A stretch of 64,000 nucleotides of DNA from Streptoalloteichus hindustanus (lineage in GTDB: Bacteria > Actinomycetota > Actinomycetes > Mycobacteriales > Pseudonocardiaceae). The first letter of the stretch is position 1. Each line of letters begins with the position of its first letter. A model generated the notes under the pieces. It did not search any database, had not been told where the DNA came from, and worked only from the letters and a program-made list of their open reading frames with translations. Where the stretch lies: contig NZ_FQVN01000013.1 in the NCBI RefSeq assembly GCF_900129375.1, forward strand, positions 62,001-126,000. Direction: 5' to 3'. Shown here one piece after another: positions 53,888 through 62,404 of the stretch. The position numbers and the translations under genes were made by a program.

Positions 53888-54754
53888 GTGGAGGGGGATG
53901 TCCGCGCCGAGTTGAGCCAGTTCCTGAAGTCGCGTCGGGCGCGGCTGCGGCCGGAGGTCGTCGGGTTGCCCGACCACGGACACCGTCGGCGCGTCCCGGG
54001 ACTGCGTCGCGAGGAACTCGCCCAGCTCGCCGGCGTCAGCCTCACCCACTACGTCCGGCTGGAGCAGGGCCACGGCCGCAACGTGTCCCCCGAGGTCCTC
54101 GACGCGGTCGCCGGCGCCCTGCGGCTGACCAGGGACGAGCGCGCCTACCTGCACAGCCTGGTTCGTCCCGTGTGCCGTCGTGGCGACCGTGCCGGAGCGC
54201 CGGTCGTGCGCCCGCAGCTTCTGGACCTGGTGGACTCCATGGAGTTGACCCCGGTCTTCGTGCTCGGCCACCACACCGAGCTGCTGGCCTGGAATCCGCT
54301 GGCCGTGCGGGTGTTCGGCGACTTCGCCGCCATGCCGCCCGGCCAGCGGACCCTGTCACACTGGCTGTTCTTCGCGGAGAGCACGCGGTCGTTGTTGGGA
54401 AAGGCGTGGGCGGAGCTCGCGCGGGTCAACGTGGGCATGTTGCGCGCCGCCTCGGCCCGGCGCTGTCACGACGAGCGCCTGCGCGGGCACGTGTCGGTGA
54501 TGCGGACGCGAAGCGCGGAGTTCGAACGGATGTGGCAGGACCACGACGTCCTGGAGTGCAGCCACGGCGGCGAGAGCGTCTTCGTGCTGAACCACCCCGA
54601 GGTCGGTGAGCTGACGCTCAACTACCAGAACCTGTCGCTGCCCGTCGACCTCGAACTGGGCGGGATGCACGCGTGGACCGCGTCGTCGGGTTCCGCGTCC
54701 CGTGCGAAGCTCCGCGGCCTCGCCCTTTCCGCTTCCTCGTCCTCTGTGGACTGA
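53888..54754 (+). CDS. XRE regulator with MmyB-type ligand domain
   Basis: A 288-residue protein. HTH: ELSQFLKSRRARLRPEVVGL, RRVPGLRREELAQLAGVSLT, HYVRLEQGHGRNVSPEVLDA. MmyB domain from about 110: LVDSMELTPVFVLGHHTELL, WNPLAVRVFGDFAAMPPGQR, LTLNYQNLSLPVD. GTG start. Controls the divergent oxidoreductase by analogy with the regulator-SDR pair at 32-35 kb. Confidence 0.92.
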   Translation: MEGDVRAELSQFLKSRRARLRPEVVGLPDHGHRRRVPGLRREELAQLAGVSLTHYVRLEQGHGRNVSPEVLDAVAGALRLTRDERAYLHSLVRPVCRRGDRAGAPVVRPQLLDLVDSMELTPVFVLGHHTELLAWNPLAVRVFGDFAAMPPGQRTLSHWLFFAESTRSLLGKAWAELARVNVGMLRAASARRCHDERLRGHVSVMRTRSAEFERMWQDHDVLECSHGGESVFVLNHPEVGELTLNYQNLSLPVDLELGGMHAWTASSGSASRAKLRGLALSASSSSVD

Positions 54755-54778
54755 GCACCGTCCACAAAGGACTCGGGG

Positions 54779-55600
54779 TCAGTCCTGTGTGGACGACAGG
54801 TTGAGGTGCTCCTCCAGTCGGGCGATGCGCTGGTTCAGCGGCTCGATCTCCTTGCGCACCACCACGGCGAGTGCCTGCTGCACGCCCGCCGGCGTCGCCG
54901 ACTGGGGCTGCCCGCCCTGCGCCCCCGGCTGGCCCTGCGTCCCCGGCTGACTCTGGGCCGCCTGCTGACCCTGGGCCCGCAGGTGGACGTAGCCGGCCAG
55001 GGCGGCGGTGACGGCGCGTCGGGCGAGCCGGGCGTCGGCGCCCAGGGCGCGCAGCACCTGTCCCGCGACGCCGTCGGGTTCGGCGGCCAGGCCGAGCAGC
55101 AGGTGCTCGCAGCCGACGTAGTTGTGGCCGAGGGAGGTCGCCTCGGTCACCGTCATCTCCAGGGCGTTGGCCGCCGGCCCGTCGAACCGCCGGGGGTCGC
55201 TGTCCTCCGGGGGCGCCTCCCGGGGCGCGGGGCGCTGGCGGTCGAGCTCGCGGGCCACGCGCTCGGGGTCGATGTCCATGGCCCGCAACACGTGCAGGGC
55301 CAGGTTGGTGCCCTCGGCCAGCATCGCGCCGAGCAGGTGCTCGGTGCCCAGCCGGGGCGCGCCGTCCTGCCTCGCCTGGTCGACCGCCAGCTTGAGCACG
55401 GTGCGGGTGCGCGGGGTGAAGTGGGCCAGCGCCCCGACCGGCTCCTCGTCGTCGAGGTCGACCAGGACCGCCTCGCGGATGGCGGTGACCCGGCGGACCG
55501 CCTGTTCCAGGGCGCGTTGGCAGATGGCCGACACCGGCACGCCGGCGTCCTTCACCGCCTCCGCCAGGTCGTCGGGCAGGTACACGTTGATCTTCGGCAT
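54779..55600 (-). CDS. RHH-like plus tandem Clp N-domain protein
   Basis: A 273-residue protein without an AAA domain. N-terminus MPKINVYLPDDLAEAVKDAG with VPVSAICQRALEQAV is a ribbon-helix-helix-like DNA-binding fold. Two Clp-N repeats follow: FTPRTRTVLKLAVDQARQDG with GTEHLLGAML (~85-140) and NALEMTVTEATSLGHNYVGC with EHLLLGLAAE (~165-215). A Gln/Gly-rich linker and a C-terminal coiled coil (VVRKEIEPLNQRIARLEEHL) end it. Looks like a regulator using a Clp-type adaptor domain; probably binds its own promoter. Confidence 0.85.
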   Translation of the reverse strand: MPKINVYLPDDLAEAVKDAGVPVSAICQRALEQAVRRVTAIREAVLVDLDDEEPVGALAHFTPRTRTVLKLAVDQARQDGAPRLGTEHLLGAMLAEGTNLALHVLRAMDIDPERVARELDRQRPAPREAPPEDSDPRRFDGPAANALEMTVTEATSLGHNYVGCEHLLLGLAAEPDGVAGQVLRALGADARLARRAVTAALAGYVHLRAQGQQAAQSQPGTQGQPGAQGGQPQSATPAGVQQALAVVVRKEIEPLNQRIARLEEHLNLSSTQD

Positions 55601-55640
55601 CACGGGGTCCTCCAGTCGTCCCTGTGGGTACCCCCAATGT

Positions 55641-55655
55641 AACCCCATTGGGGTT
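55641..55655. promoter_or_regulatory. palindrome AACCCCATTGGGGTT
   Basis: 15-base near-perfect palindrome 41 bases upstream of the RHH-ClpN gene, with a related CCCCCAAT half-site 8 bases before it. Fits a ribbon-helix-helix operator for autoregulation. Confidence 0.65.
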
Positions 55656-55710
55656 AGAAGTCGAGGGCTGATCTTCGTGGAGGGGCGCCGGCGCGGGAGG
55701 GGAGCGGTGC

Positions 55711-56844
55711 TCAGGGCGCGACCGGTTGCGCCGCCTCGGTTTCCTGGCGCAGGTCGGCCAGCACGGGGTAGTCGGTGTAGCCGGTCTCGCCGCCCACGTA
55801 CATCAGGTGCGCGCTCTGGACCGGGTTGAGCGGGGCGTTCACGCGCAGCCGCTCGACCAGGTCGGGGTTGGCCAGGAACGGGCGGCCGAGCGCGATCAGG
55901 TCCGCGCCGGCGGCCAGCAGACGCTCGCCGTGGTGGTGGATGTCGAGGGTGGTGGGGTTCTGCGGCAGCGCCGGGTTGGCGATCAGCGGCCCCGCCCACC
56001 GCTTCCGGATCTCCTGGAAGACGGGCTTGTCCGGGTCGGCGAACACGATGTGCAGGTAGGCCAGGTCGAGGTCGGCGAGGGCGTCCACGAGCGCCGGGTA
56101 GATCTCCTCGGTGTCGTCCTCCTCGACGCCGTTGACCACGAGACCGGGGGACAGGCGCAGGCCCACCCGCTCCGCGCCGACGGCCTCGACGACCGCGCGC
56201 ACGACCTCGACGTGGAACCGGATGCGGTGGGCGACCGGGCCGCCGTAGTCGTCGGCGCGCTGGTTGGTGTTGCGCGCCAGGAACTGGTGCAGGAGGTAGC
56301 CGTTGGCCCCGTGCACCTCCACGCCGGCGAAGCCCGCGTCGACGGCGTTGCGGGCCGCCGCGGCGAAGTCGGCCACAGTGGACCGGATCTCCGCCGCGGT
56401 CATCTCGCGGGGCACGACCGGGGGCTGGTGCCCGTGCGGCGTGAAGATCGTCTCCGGGAGGGGGATCGGTGAGGGCGCGACCGGGTGCAGCCCGCTGGTG
56501 TCGGGGTGGCCGATGCGTCCGCCGTGCTGGATCTGCAGGAACATCCGGCCGCCCTCGGCGCGCACCGCGTCGGTGACCCGCCGCCACCCGGCCACGTGCG
56601 CCTCGTTGTGGATCGCGGTGATGTTGGGGTAGGTCTGTCCCACGGCGTTCGGCGTCGCCGCCTCGGCGATGATCAGCCCGGCGGTGGCGCGCTGCGCGTA
56701 GTAGGTCGCCATGATCGGGGTCGGGGTGCCGTCGGCGGCGGCGCGGTTGCGGGTCATCGGTGCCATGACCAGGTGGTTCGGCAGGCGCAGGGCGCCGAGG
56801 TCGGCGGGCTGGAGGAGGCGGGGGAGCTCTCGGCTGTTCGTCAT
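55711..56844 (-). CDS. alkene reductase, old yellow enzyme family
   Basis: A 377-residue FMN oxidoreductase: LPNHLVMAPMTRNRA near 20, IAEAATPNAVGQTYPN, FLQIQHGGRIGHPDTSG with the His pair region, AGFAGVEVHGANGYLLHQFL, NQRADDYGG and ALGRPFLANPDL. Typical NemA-like length. Reduces activated C=C bonds or nitro groups with NAD(P)H. Divergent from a MerR gene with an intervening TGACACCAGTGTCA palindrome. Confidence 0.95.
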   Translation of the reverse strand: MTNSRELPRLLQPADLGALRLPNHLVMAPMTRNRAAADGTPTPIMATYYAQRATAGLIIAEAATPNAVGQTYPNITAIHNEAHVAGWRRVTDAVRAEGGRMFLQIQHGGRIGHPDTSGLHPVAPSPIPLPETIFTPHGHQPPVVPREMTAAEIRSTVADFAAAARNAVDAGFAGVEVHGANGYLLHQFLARNTNQRADDYGGPVAHRIRFHVEVVRAVVEAVGAERVGLRLSPGLVVNGVEEDDTEEIYPALVDALADLDLAYLHIVFADPDKPVFQEIRKRWAGPLIANPALPQNPTTLDIHHHGERLLAAGADLIALGRPFLANPDLVERLRVNAPLNPVQSAHLMYVGGETGYTDYPVLADLRQETEAAQPVAP

Positions 56845-56861
56845 GCCGGTACGGTAGAAGT

Positions 56862-56875
56862 TGACACCAGTGTCA
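56862..56875. promoter_or_regulatory. MerR operator TGACACCAGTGTCA
   Basis: 14-base palindrome 17 bases from the OYE start and 22 bases from the merR start. TTGACA at 56861 may be the -35 of merR. Spacer of a shared, bidirectional control region. Confidence 0.7.
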
Positions 56876-56897
56876 GGTTCAAGTCGCGAGGTGGGGA

Positions 56898-57305
56898 ATG
56901 CGGATCGGCGAACTGGCCCGGCGCACCGGGGTGAGCGAGCGTTCACTGCGCTACTACGAGAAGCAGGGTCTGCTGACCGCCGTCCGCACGCTGGGCGGGC
57001 ACCGCGACTACCCCGACGCCGCCGTGGACCGGGTCATCCGCATCCAGGAGCTCTTCGCGGCCGGGCTGTGCAGCGCGAAGATCGCCCAGTTGCTGCCCTG
57101 CATGCGCGACGCCGACGGCGGCCCGTCCGAGATCGCCTCTCCGCGGCTGGTCGCCGACCTCACGGCCGAACGCGACCGCATCAACCGGATGATCAACGAC
57201 CTGGTCCGCTCCCGGGACGTCCTGGACGACGTGATCAACACCGCGTCGGGTCGAAACCAGCGCACGGTGACCCGCCTGGAGGACCGGCACTCGCGAGCGC
57301 GGTAG
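56898..57305 (+). CDS. MerR-family regulator
   Basis: A 135-residue MerR: IGELARRTGVSERSLRYYEK, VRTLGGHRDYPDAAVDRVIR, IQELFAAGLCSAKIAQLLPC and a C-terminal coiled coil. SoxR/NmlR-like size; two Cys near residues 63 and 73 could sense electrophiles or redox but do not form a known cluster motif. Controls the divergent alkene reductase. Confidence 0.92.
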   Translation: MRIGELARRTGVSERSLRYYEKQGLLTAVRTLGGHRDYPDAAVDRVIRIQELFAAGLCSAKIAQLLPCMRDADGGPSEIASPRLVADLTAERDRINRMINDLVRSRDVLDDVINTASGRNQRTVTRLEDRHSRAR

Positions 57306-57354
57306 CGGCCACCCGCCCCCGCGGCCGTGCTGGCTCGGGGAGAACGCGTCAATC

Positions 57355-57954
57355 TCACCAGAGCTTGTCGATCTCCCCGGGGTGGACCTCGACGCGGCTG
57401 TGGTGGAAGGCGCGCCGGTTCTGCTGGCCGCGGGGCGTGAAGAAGTTGCCCATGACCACCTTGTCGAAGCCGGGTTGGTCGCTGGGATAGGGGTTTTCCG
57501 GGGTTCCTCCGACCATCACCGCGCCCGGCAGCAGATGCCAGCCGGCGCTCTCGTAGAACCCCTGGAGCGGGCGGTCGCAGGTGAACAGGCCGACGTCCAG
57601 ACCACAGGAGGCCATCCTCTCCCGGGACGCCGCGACGAGACGCCGCCCGTGTCCGCGCCGCCGCGCCGACTGGCGAGTCACGACGCTGCCGAGCCCGCCG
57701 GCCCGGTACCGCTGTCCGGCGTGGGTGATCTCCTTGGTGAGGATGTCCAGCGCCGCCAGGACGAGGTCGCCGTCCACGAGCAGCAGGGACAGCGGACGCA
57801 GCGCGGGATCGTGCGTGGTGTGCCGGCCGACCCGGGCCGCCGGGTCGAGCGGCGGCAGGGCCTCGTGTCCGGGCCATCCCTCGTGCTGGAGCTCGATGAC
57901 CTGCTGGCGCAGGTCGGGCGGGGTGGCGTCCTCCGGGAACGACAGGATCCGCAC
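57355..57954 (-). CDS. GNAT N-acetyltransferase
   Basis: A 199-residue protein resembling aminoglycoside-2'-N-acetyltransferase-like GNATs: VRILSFPEDATPPDLRQQVI, GLGSVVTRQSARRRGHGRRL (acetyl-CoA loop RxxGxG), GLFTCDRPLQGFYESAGW. Acceptor unknown. The GTG at 57954 is preferred over a TTG 18 bases upstream. Ends close to the MerR gene, tail-to-tail. Confidence 0.82.
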   Translation of the reverse strand: MRILSFPEDATPPDLRQQVIELQHEGWPGHEALPPLDPAARVGRHTTHDPALRPLSLLLVDGDLVLAALDILTKEITHAGQRYRAGGLGSVVTRQSARRRGHGRRLVAASRERMASCGLDVGLFTCDRPLQGFYESAGWHLLPGAVMVGGTPENPYPSDQPGFDKVVMGNFFTPRGQQNRRAFHHSRVEVHPGEIDKLW

Positions 57955-58078
57955 CAACCCAGTGTGCGCCAAAGAGGTTGGGCGACAAGGGGTCGTTCGG
58001 GCGTCGATGCTCGCGGGCGAGGAAGGCGTCGCACGCCAAGGGAACGCGGCAGAGCCCGCCGGAGACTCCCGGAGGAGG

Positions 58079-58113
58079 GGGCCGGTGTCCTGACTGGCTC
58101 AGGACACCGGCCC
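58079..58113 (-). terminator. 15-bp perfect hairpin
   Basis: Stem GGGCCGGTGTCCTGA, loop CTGGC. Between the metallophosphatase stop and the GNAT gene on the minus strand. Confidence 0.7.
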
Positions 58114-58137
58114 GCCCAACCGCGACACGGGGGAGGC

Positions 58138-59184
58138 TCAGCGTTTGCGGGTTCGGCTGTGCGCCAGGGTGGGCCGCGCGGTGTCCGCGTCGACCGTGTA
58201 GGCGTCCAGGACGACCCGGTCGTCCCGGATCTTCATCACCATGAAGCCGAGGCTGCTGAAGTCCTGCCAGAACGACTTGTTCGTCACCTTGCTGGTGCCG
58301 TCGCCGTGCTTGGCCGCCGCGCCGCAGACGACCTGCTCGGTGCCCTTCCAGTCCGGCGCGGTGTCCAGGAGCTGCAACGTGTGGTCGTGGCCGGAGAGCA
58401 CGTAGTCCGCGCGGCCCACCACGATCTCCCGGTACAGCTCGGCGAGGTGCCGGCCGCTGGTGTAGTCGCCGACCGTGATGCCGTCGTACTCGCCCGCGTT
58501 GCCGTGCTTTCCGTTGTTGCGGAACGGGTGGTGGGCCAGCACGACCTTCCACGTCGCCTTCGACTCGCGCAGCGCGCGGTCGAGCCAGGCCCGCTGCGCC
58601 CGCATGAAGGGGCCGTTCCAGTAGTAGTGCGGATCGGTCTGCATGACCGTGGAGGCGACGGGATTGGTGTCCAGGGCGAAGAACTCCACCACGGGCTGGG
58701 CCGCCTGCTGCGGCACCGCGACCGAGTAGTACCGCGCGGGCATCCACCAGCGGGCGGACCGGGAGTGGTAGGCCACCTCGTGGTCACCGCGCGCGGGCCG
58801 GCCGCCGCTGCCCGGGATGATGCCGCTGCAGTCGTGGTTGCCCAGCACCATCAGCCACGGCACGTCCAGCCCGGCGTTGGGCTCCTCGAACTTGGTGTCG
58901 AACTCGTCGTCCTCCGGGCTCTCCGGCCCGTTCTCGTAGATGTTGTCGCCCAGGCCGACCGCCAGCGACAGGCCCTCGCGGGCGCAGACCTCCTTGGCCG
59001 CCCGCGCCACCGCCCACTGCCCGGCCTTGCCGGTGCCCGCGTCGCCGGTGACGAGCACCGTCAGCTCGCGGCCGGACGGCATCGGGAACTTCCGCACCGG
59101 CTGCGCCGCCCTGGCCACCGGCGACAGGGCGCCCCACGCCGCCATCGCCACCGCGCCGGCCAGGACCTTCCGCCGCTCCAACAT
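58138..59184 (-). CDS. Tat-exported metallophosphoesterase
   Basis: A 348-residue purple-acid-type phosphatase. Tat signal LERRKVLAGAVAMAAWGALS ending ARA; metal motifs VTGDAGTG, AVGLGDNIYENG, MVLGNHDCSG, LAHHPFRNNG and SGHDHTLQL. Acts outside the cytoplasm on phosphomonoesters or similar. Strong GGAGG 8 bases before the ATG. About 345 bases of non-coding DNA lie upstream. Confidence 0.92.
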   Translation of the reverse strand: MLERRKVLAGAVAMAAWGALSPVARAAQPVRKFPMPSGRELTVLVTGDAGTGKAGQWAVARAAKEVCAREGLSLAVGLGDNIYENGPESPEDDEFDTKFEEPNAGLDVPWLMVLGNHDCSGIIPGSGGRPARGDHEVAYHSRSARWWMPARYYSVAVPQQAAQPVVEFFALDTNPVASTVMQTDPHYYWNGPFMRAQRAWLDRALRESKATWKVVLAHHPFRNNGKHGNAGEYDGITVGDYTSGRHLAELYREIVVGRADYVLSGHDHTLQLLDTAPDWKGTEQVVCGAAAKHGDGTSKVTNKSFWQDFSSLGFMVMKIRDDRVVLDAYTVDADTARPTLAHSRTRKR

Positions 59185-59530
59185 CCGCCTGCCTCCGTCC
59201 GCTTCGCTGCGGCGGTTGTCTACCGAGCGAGTCCGAACCGGCGCCCACGCCGCCGTGAACCCGGGGCGAACGCGGGAGGTCGGGGACTGGTCGGCAGACC
59301 TCGCCACGTCGTCGGGCACGTCCGTGAACCGCTGTGCGTGATCACGGAGTGTGGCGGGGCCGGAACCGGGGCCACAAGGCCGTGCCCGGTTCCTCGGTGG
59401 ACAGGTCGAAACCCGTGGACAGTTTCCCGACAGAGACGGCGGTTTCCGCGTTTTCCGCGCACGCCGAAAACAGCCCACGCGCTGTCCGTGGGCCAGCCGG
59501 GACCCCGCGAGGGGGAAGTGGATCGTCCTC
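59185..59530. other. intergenic, promoter region of the phosphatase
   Basis: No gene supported. Contains the upstream region of the minus-strand phosphatase gene and the tail end of the HxlR gene's downstream DNA. A T-richer stretch occurs at about 59430-59470. Confidence 0.3.
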
Positions 59531-59881
59531 CTAGGACGCCGCCGGCGTGTAGCTGGAGCCGAGGACGTGCTTCTGCCCCCACATCCCGAGCGGGATCAGG
59601 GCCTGGTTGAGCAAGACGCCGGTCTCGGTCAACGAGTACTCGACGCGGGGCGGCACCTCGTCGTACACCTCGCGCCGGACGATACCGTCGTCCTCCAGCT
59701 CCCGGAGCTGCGCGGCGAGCACCTTCTCGGTCACCCCCGGGATCGCCCGCCGCAGCTCGCCGAAGCGGAACGGCCGCTGGTCGAGCGCCCAGAGGATCAG
59801 CACCTTCCACTTCCCGCCGATCACGTCCATCGCCGCGTCGGTCCCGCAGTGGTATGCCCCCGGCCTCCGCACGATCGGCAT
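59531..59881 (-). CDS. HxlR-family regulator
   Basis: A 116-residue winged helix: CGTDAAMDVIGGKWKVLILW, FRFGELRRAIPGVTEKVLAA, QLRELEDDGIVRREVYDEVP. Conserved N-terminal Cys, as in redox- or aldehyde-sensing HxlR proteins. Stands alone; target not evident (the acyltransferase lies on the other side of a 270-base spacer). Confidence 0.92.
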   Translation of the reverse strand: MPIVRRPGAYHCGTDAAMDVIGGKWKVLILWALDQRPFRFGELRRAIPGVTEKVLAAQLRELEDDGIVRREVYDEVPPRVEYSLTETGVLLNQALIPLGMWGQKHVLGSSYTPAAS

Positions 59882-60152
59882 GTCACGCCCCCTACCTGCT
59901 CACTGTCCCTGGGGTAACCACCCACCTCGAAGTGCGTACTTGATCACCTCGACGCGGGTGTCCAGCCTAACGGGCATGGCGGACCACTCCCACGACACCG
60001 CTCCGCGCGTCCCGCTCGGCCCCGGCGCGACGGGCACCGCGCCCGCCCGCGCCCGGCTCGGCGCGGGACGCGCGCGCACGGTGTGAACCCGCTCGGCCGC
60101 TGATCCCGCGGCGCCCCCGGTCCGTCCCCTGCCATGCACGGAGAGATCCTCG

Positions 60153-61259
60153 ATGACCATCACGTTCCACGAGCAGCGCATGTCCGTTGACGGCGTGCGG
60201 CGACCCGCGCTTCCCTCGCTCACCGGCATGCGCGCGTTCGCCGCGCTGTCGGTGTTCTTCTTCCACCTCGCCATCCAGGCCGACGACCTGCCCTACGGCC
60301 TCGACCTGCTGCACATCGCCGCCGACCCCGACCTCCGCTCGGTCTACCTCTTCCTGGTGGGCACGGTCGGGCACACGGCGGTGTCGTTCTTCTTCGTGCT
60401 GAGCGGTTTCATCCTGACCTGGTCGGCGCGCCCGGAGGCCGTGGGCCGCTTCTGGCGCCGGCGGCTGGTGAAGATCTACCCGCTGCACCTGGTGACCTAC
60501 CCGGCCGGCCTGCTGCTGCTGACCGGCGCCGGCAGCTCGGCCGCCGACGTGCCCGGCCTCTTCCTGCTGCAGAGCTGGCTGCCGGACAACCGGTTCACCG
60601 TCTCCGGGAACGGGCCGAGCTGGTCGATCTCCGCCGAGCTCTTCTTCTACCTGATGTTCCCCGTCCTGGTGCGCTGGATCAACCGCGTCCCCGCGCACCG
60701 GCTGGCCATGACGCTGGTCGGCCTGGTCGGCGCGGTCGCGCTGATCGCCGTGGTGAGCCACCTGACCCTGTCGCCCGAGATGCAGCTGTGGTTGGGGTAC
60801 GTGTTCCCGCCGGTGCGGGTCCTGGAGTTCGTGATGGGGATCGTCATGGCCAGGATGGTGATCGACGGCCGGTGGCGGGGGCTGCCCCTCACCGGGGCGG
60901 TCGCCCTGCTGGCCGTCGCGTCGGTGGTGGCGCTGTTCGTGCCCGCGCCGTACGCGTTCGCGGCGGTGACGATCGTCCCGGTGCTGCTGACCATCGCCGC
61001 CGCCGCGCGCAACGACCTGGCCGAGCGGCGCGGTCTGCTGCGCACCCCGGTCATGGGCTGGCTGGGCCGCATCTCGTTCGCGTTCTACCTGGCGCACCTG
61101 CCGGTGTTGTCCGGAATGCGCCGTCTGGTCGGTCAGGACCAGTCCTGGGGCGTTCCGGGCGTGCTGCTGTTCGTCGGGGGGACCCTGGCGGTGACGGTGC
61201 TGGTGGCGTGGGCGCTGCACGAGTTCGTGGAGAAGCCCGCGATGCGTCGGTGGGGCTGA
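60153..61259 (+). CDS. membrane acyltransferase (acyltransferase 3 family)
   Basis: A 368-residue, about 10-helix protein: SLTGMRAFAALSVFFFHLAI with the catalytic His, AVSFFFVLSGFILTWS, FWRRRLVKIYPLHLVTY, GPSWSISAELFFYLMFPVLV with conserved Glu. It transfers acyl groups to sugars, lipids or antibiotics at the membrane. Monocistronic; closed by a strong bidirectional terminator. Confidence 0.92.
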   Translation: MTITFHEQRMSVDGVRRPALPSLTGMRAFAALSVFFFHLAIQADDLPYGLDLLHIAADPDLRSVYLFLVGTVGHTAVSFFFVLSGFILTWSARPEAVGRFWRRRLVKIYPLHLVTYPAGLLLLTGAGSSAADVPGLFLLQSWLPDNRFTVSGNGPSWSISAELFFYLMFPVLVRWINRVPAHRLAMTLVGLVGAVALIAVVSHLTLSPEMQLWLGYVFPPVRVLEFVMGIVMARMVIDGRWRGLPLTGAVALLAVASVVALFVPAPYAFAAVTIVPVLLTIAAAARNDLAERRGLLRTPVMGWLGRISFAFYLAHLPVLSGMRRLVGQDQSWGVPGVLLFVGGTLAVTVLVAWALHEFVEKPAMRRWG

Positions 61260-61312
61260 CCCCTTCCGGTCCGCCGCCCTGACGACTTTCCCGGTGGTGG
61301 TGCTCGGCTCCG

Positions 61313-61347
61313 GACGGCACGGCACGGATTCTCCGTGCCGTGCCGTC
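61313..61347. terminator. 16-bp bidirectional hairpin
   Basis: Stem GACGGCACGGCACGGA, loop TTC, between two convergent genes. Confidence 0.75.
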
Positions 61348-61388
61348 GTGTTCGGAGCGCTCGCGGCCACCGCTGTGCGGGGCTGGTG

Positions 61389-61796
61389 TCAGGTTGTCGC
61401 CCGGCGGCGGACAACGACGATCAGCGCCACGGGCAGCACGACCGCCAACGCCAGCGTGACGACGTTGCCGACCTGGTCGACCACCGGCATGTGGTCGAGG
61501 TGTCCGAGGTGGAAGACCATGTGCGGCACCGAGAACGTCAGGTACGCCGCCAGGACGGCCTGCACCAGCAGCCGGTCGGCGGTGACCGCCGCGAACGCGA
61601 GCGCCACCGCGAACCCCAGGTTGAGGGCGCCGAAGTCGCGTACGAGGTGCTCGTTGAAGGGCGGGAACATCGCGACCCAGTGGTGGCCGGGCGCGGGGAA
61701 GCCGTCGTAGAAGCCCTGGGGCGCGAGCAGCGCCCAGCCGCCCACGCCTGCCTGCGTGGCGGCCAGGAACCACAGTCCGATGCGGAGGAACGTCAT
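61389..61796 (-). CDS. four-helix integral membrane protein (135 aa)
   Basis: Starts MTFLRIGLWFLAATQAGVGG; four hydrophobic helices with HWVAMFPPFNEHLVRDFGAL between the first two and HMVFHLGHLDHMPVVDQVGN between the last. Resembles small actinobacterial DUF4345/DoxX-like proteins, role unknown. GGAGG upstream of the ATG. Confidence 0.7.
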   Translation of the reverse strand: MTFLRIGLWFLAATQAGVGGWALLAPQGFYDGFPAPGHHWVAMFPPFNEHLVRDFGALNLGFAVALAFAAVTADRLLVQAVLAAYLTFSVPHMVFHLGHLDHMPVVDQVGNVVTLALAVVLPVALIVVVRRRATT

Positions 61797-62008
61797 GCAC
61801 CGGGGACGAGGCCGGCGGCGTGGACGTGACAGCTCACCCGACGACGACTGCTCACGCACCGTCACGACTTGGTGACCGGACCAGGTGAAGCAGGGTAACT
61901 CGGACGGCTGGTCATGGCCCGCTGGTCTGGGCTTCCGGGGCGGGGACCGCAGACCCTCGCGGTGGGTGGCGGAGTACGGGGCCCGCCCACGAGCGAGAGG
62001 AAACGATC

Positions 62009-62299
62009 ATGCGACGTGCGATGACGGTGCTGGCGGCTCTCGCCGTGGCCGGGGCGACGGCCGTGACCGCGCCCACCGCGGCGGGGGCGGCCCGGGGAAC
62101 GCTGGTGGTCGACGGCAAGCAGCACGAGGACCCGAACGGCTGCTACGCGAGCACCCGGAACCCGCTGACGGTCACGAACTTCACCGACCGCCTCGCCTAC
62201 GTCTACGACGACGACAAGTGCGAGGGCTCCATGGTGGGCTTCGTCCAACAGGGCGGAACGGCGTCGTTCCCGTTCGGCAGCAGTGTCCAAGTCGACTGA
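62009..62299 (+). CDS. small secreted protein (96 aa)
   Basis: Signal peptide MRRAMTVLAALAVAGATAVT ending GAA; mature part of about 65 residues with two Cys (NGCYAST, DKCEGSM) and VTNFTDRLAYVYDDD. Beta-rich, possibly a small inhibitor- or peptidase-inhibitor-like fold. GAGAGGAAA before the ATG; own terminator downstream. Confidence 0.75.
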   Translation: MRRAMTVLAALAVAGATAVTAPTAAGAARGTLVVDGKQHEDPNGCYASTRNPLTVTNFTDRLAYVYDDDKCEGSMVGFVQQGGTASFPFGSSVQVD

Positions 62300-62316
62300 T
62301 CCGTCGTGAGGCGGCG

Positions 62317-62351
62317 GGCGGGGTCCTGGTCCCTCCGACTGGGACCCCGCC
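62317..62351 (+). terminator. 10-bp hairpin after secreted-protein gene
   Basis: Stem GGCGGGGTCC with a 15-base loop, followed by TTCTG. Confidence 0.6.
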
Positions 62352-62404
62352 TTCTGCATCGCCCTGCCCGGCAGTACCGGCGACAGCGGCGGTGGCGTCA
62401 GGGG

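Noticed and set aside
60647-61370. Minus-strand frames antisense to the acyltransferase
   Set aside because: Low-complexity His/Arg/Gln-rich translations typical of antisense GC-rich DNA; the plus-strand protein has clear family motifs.
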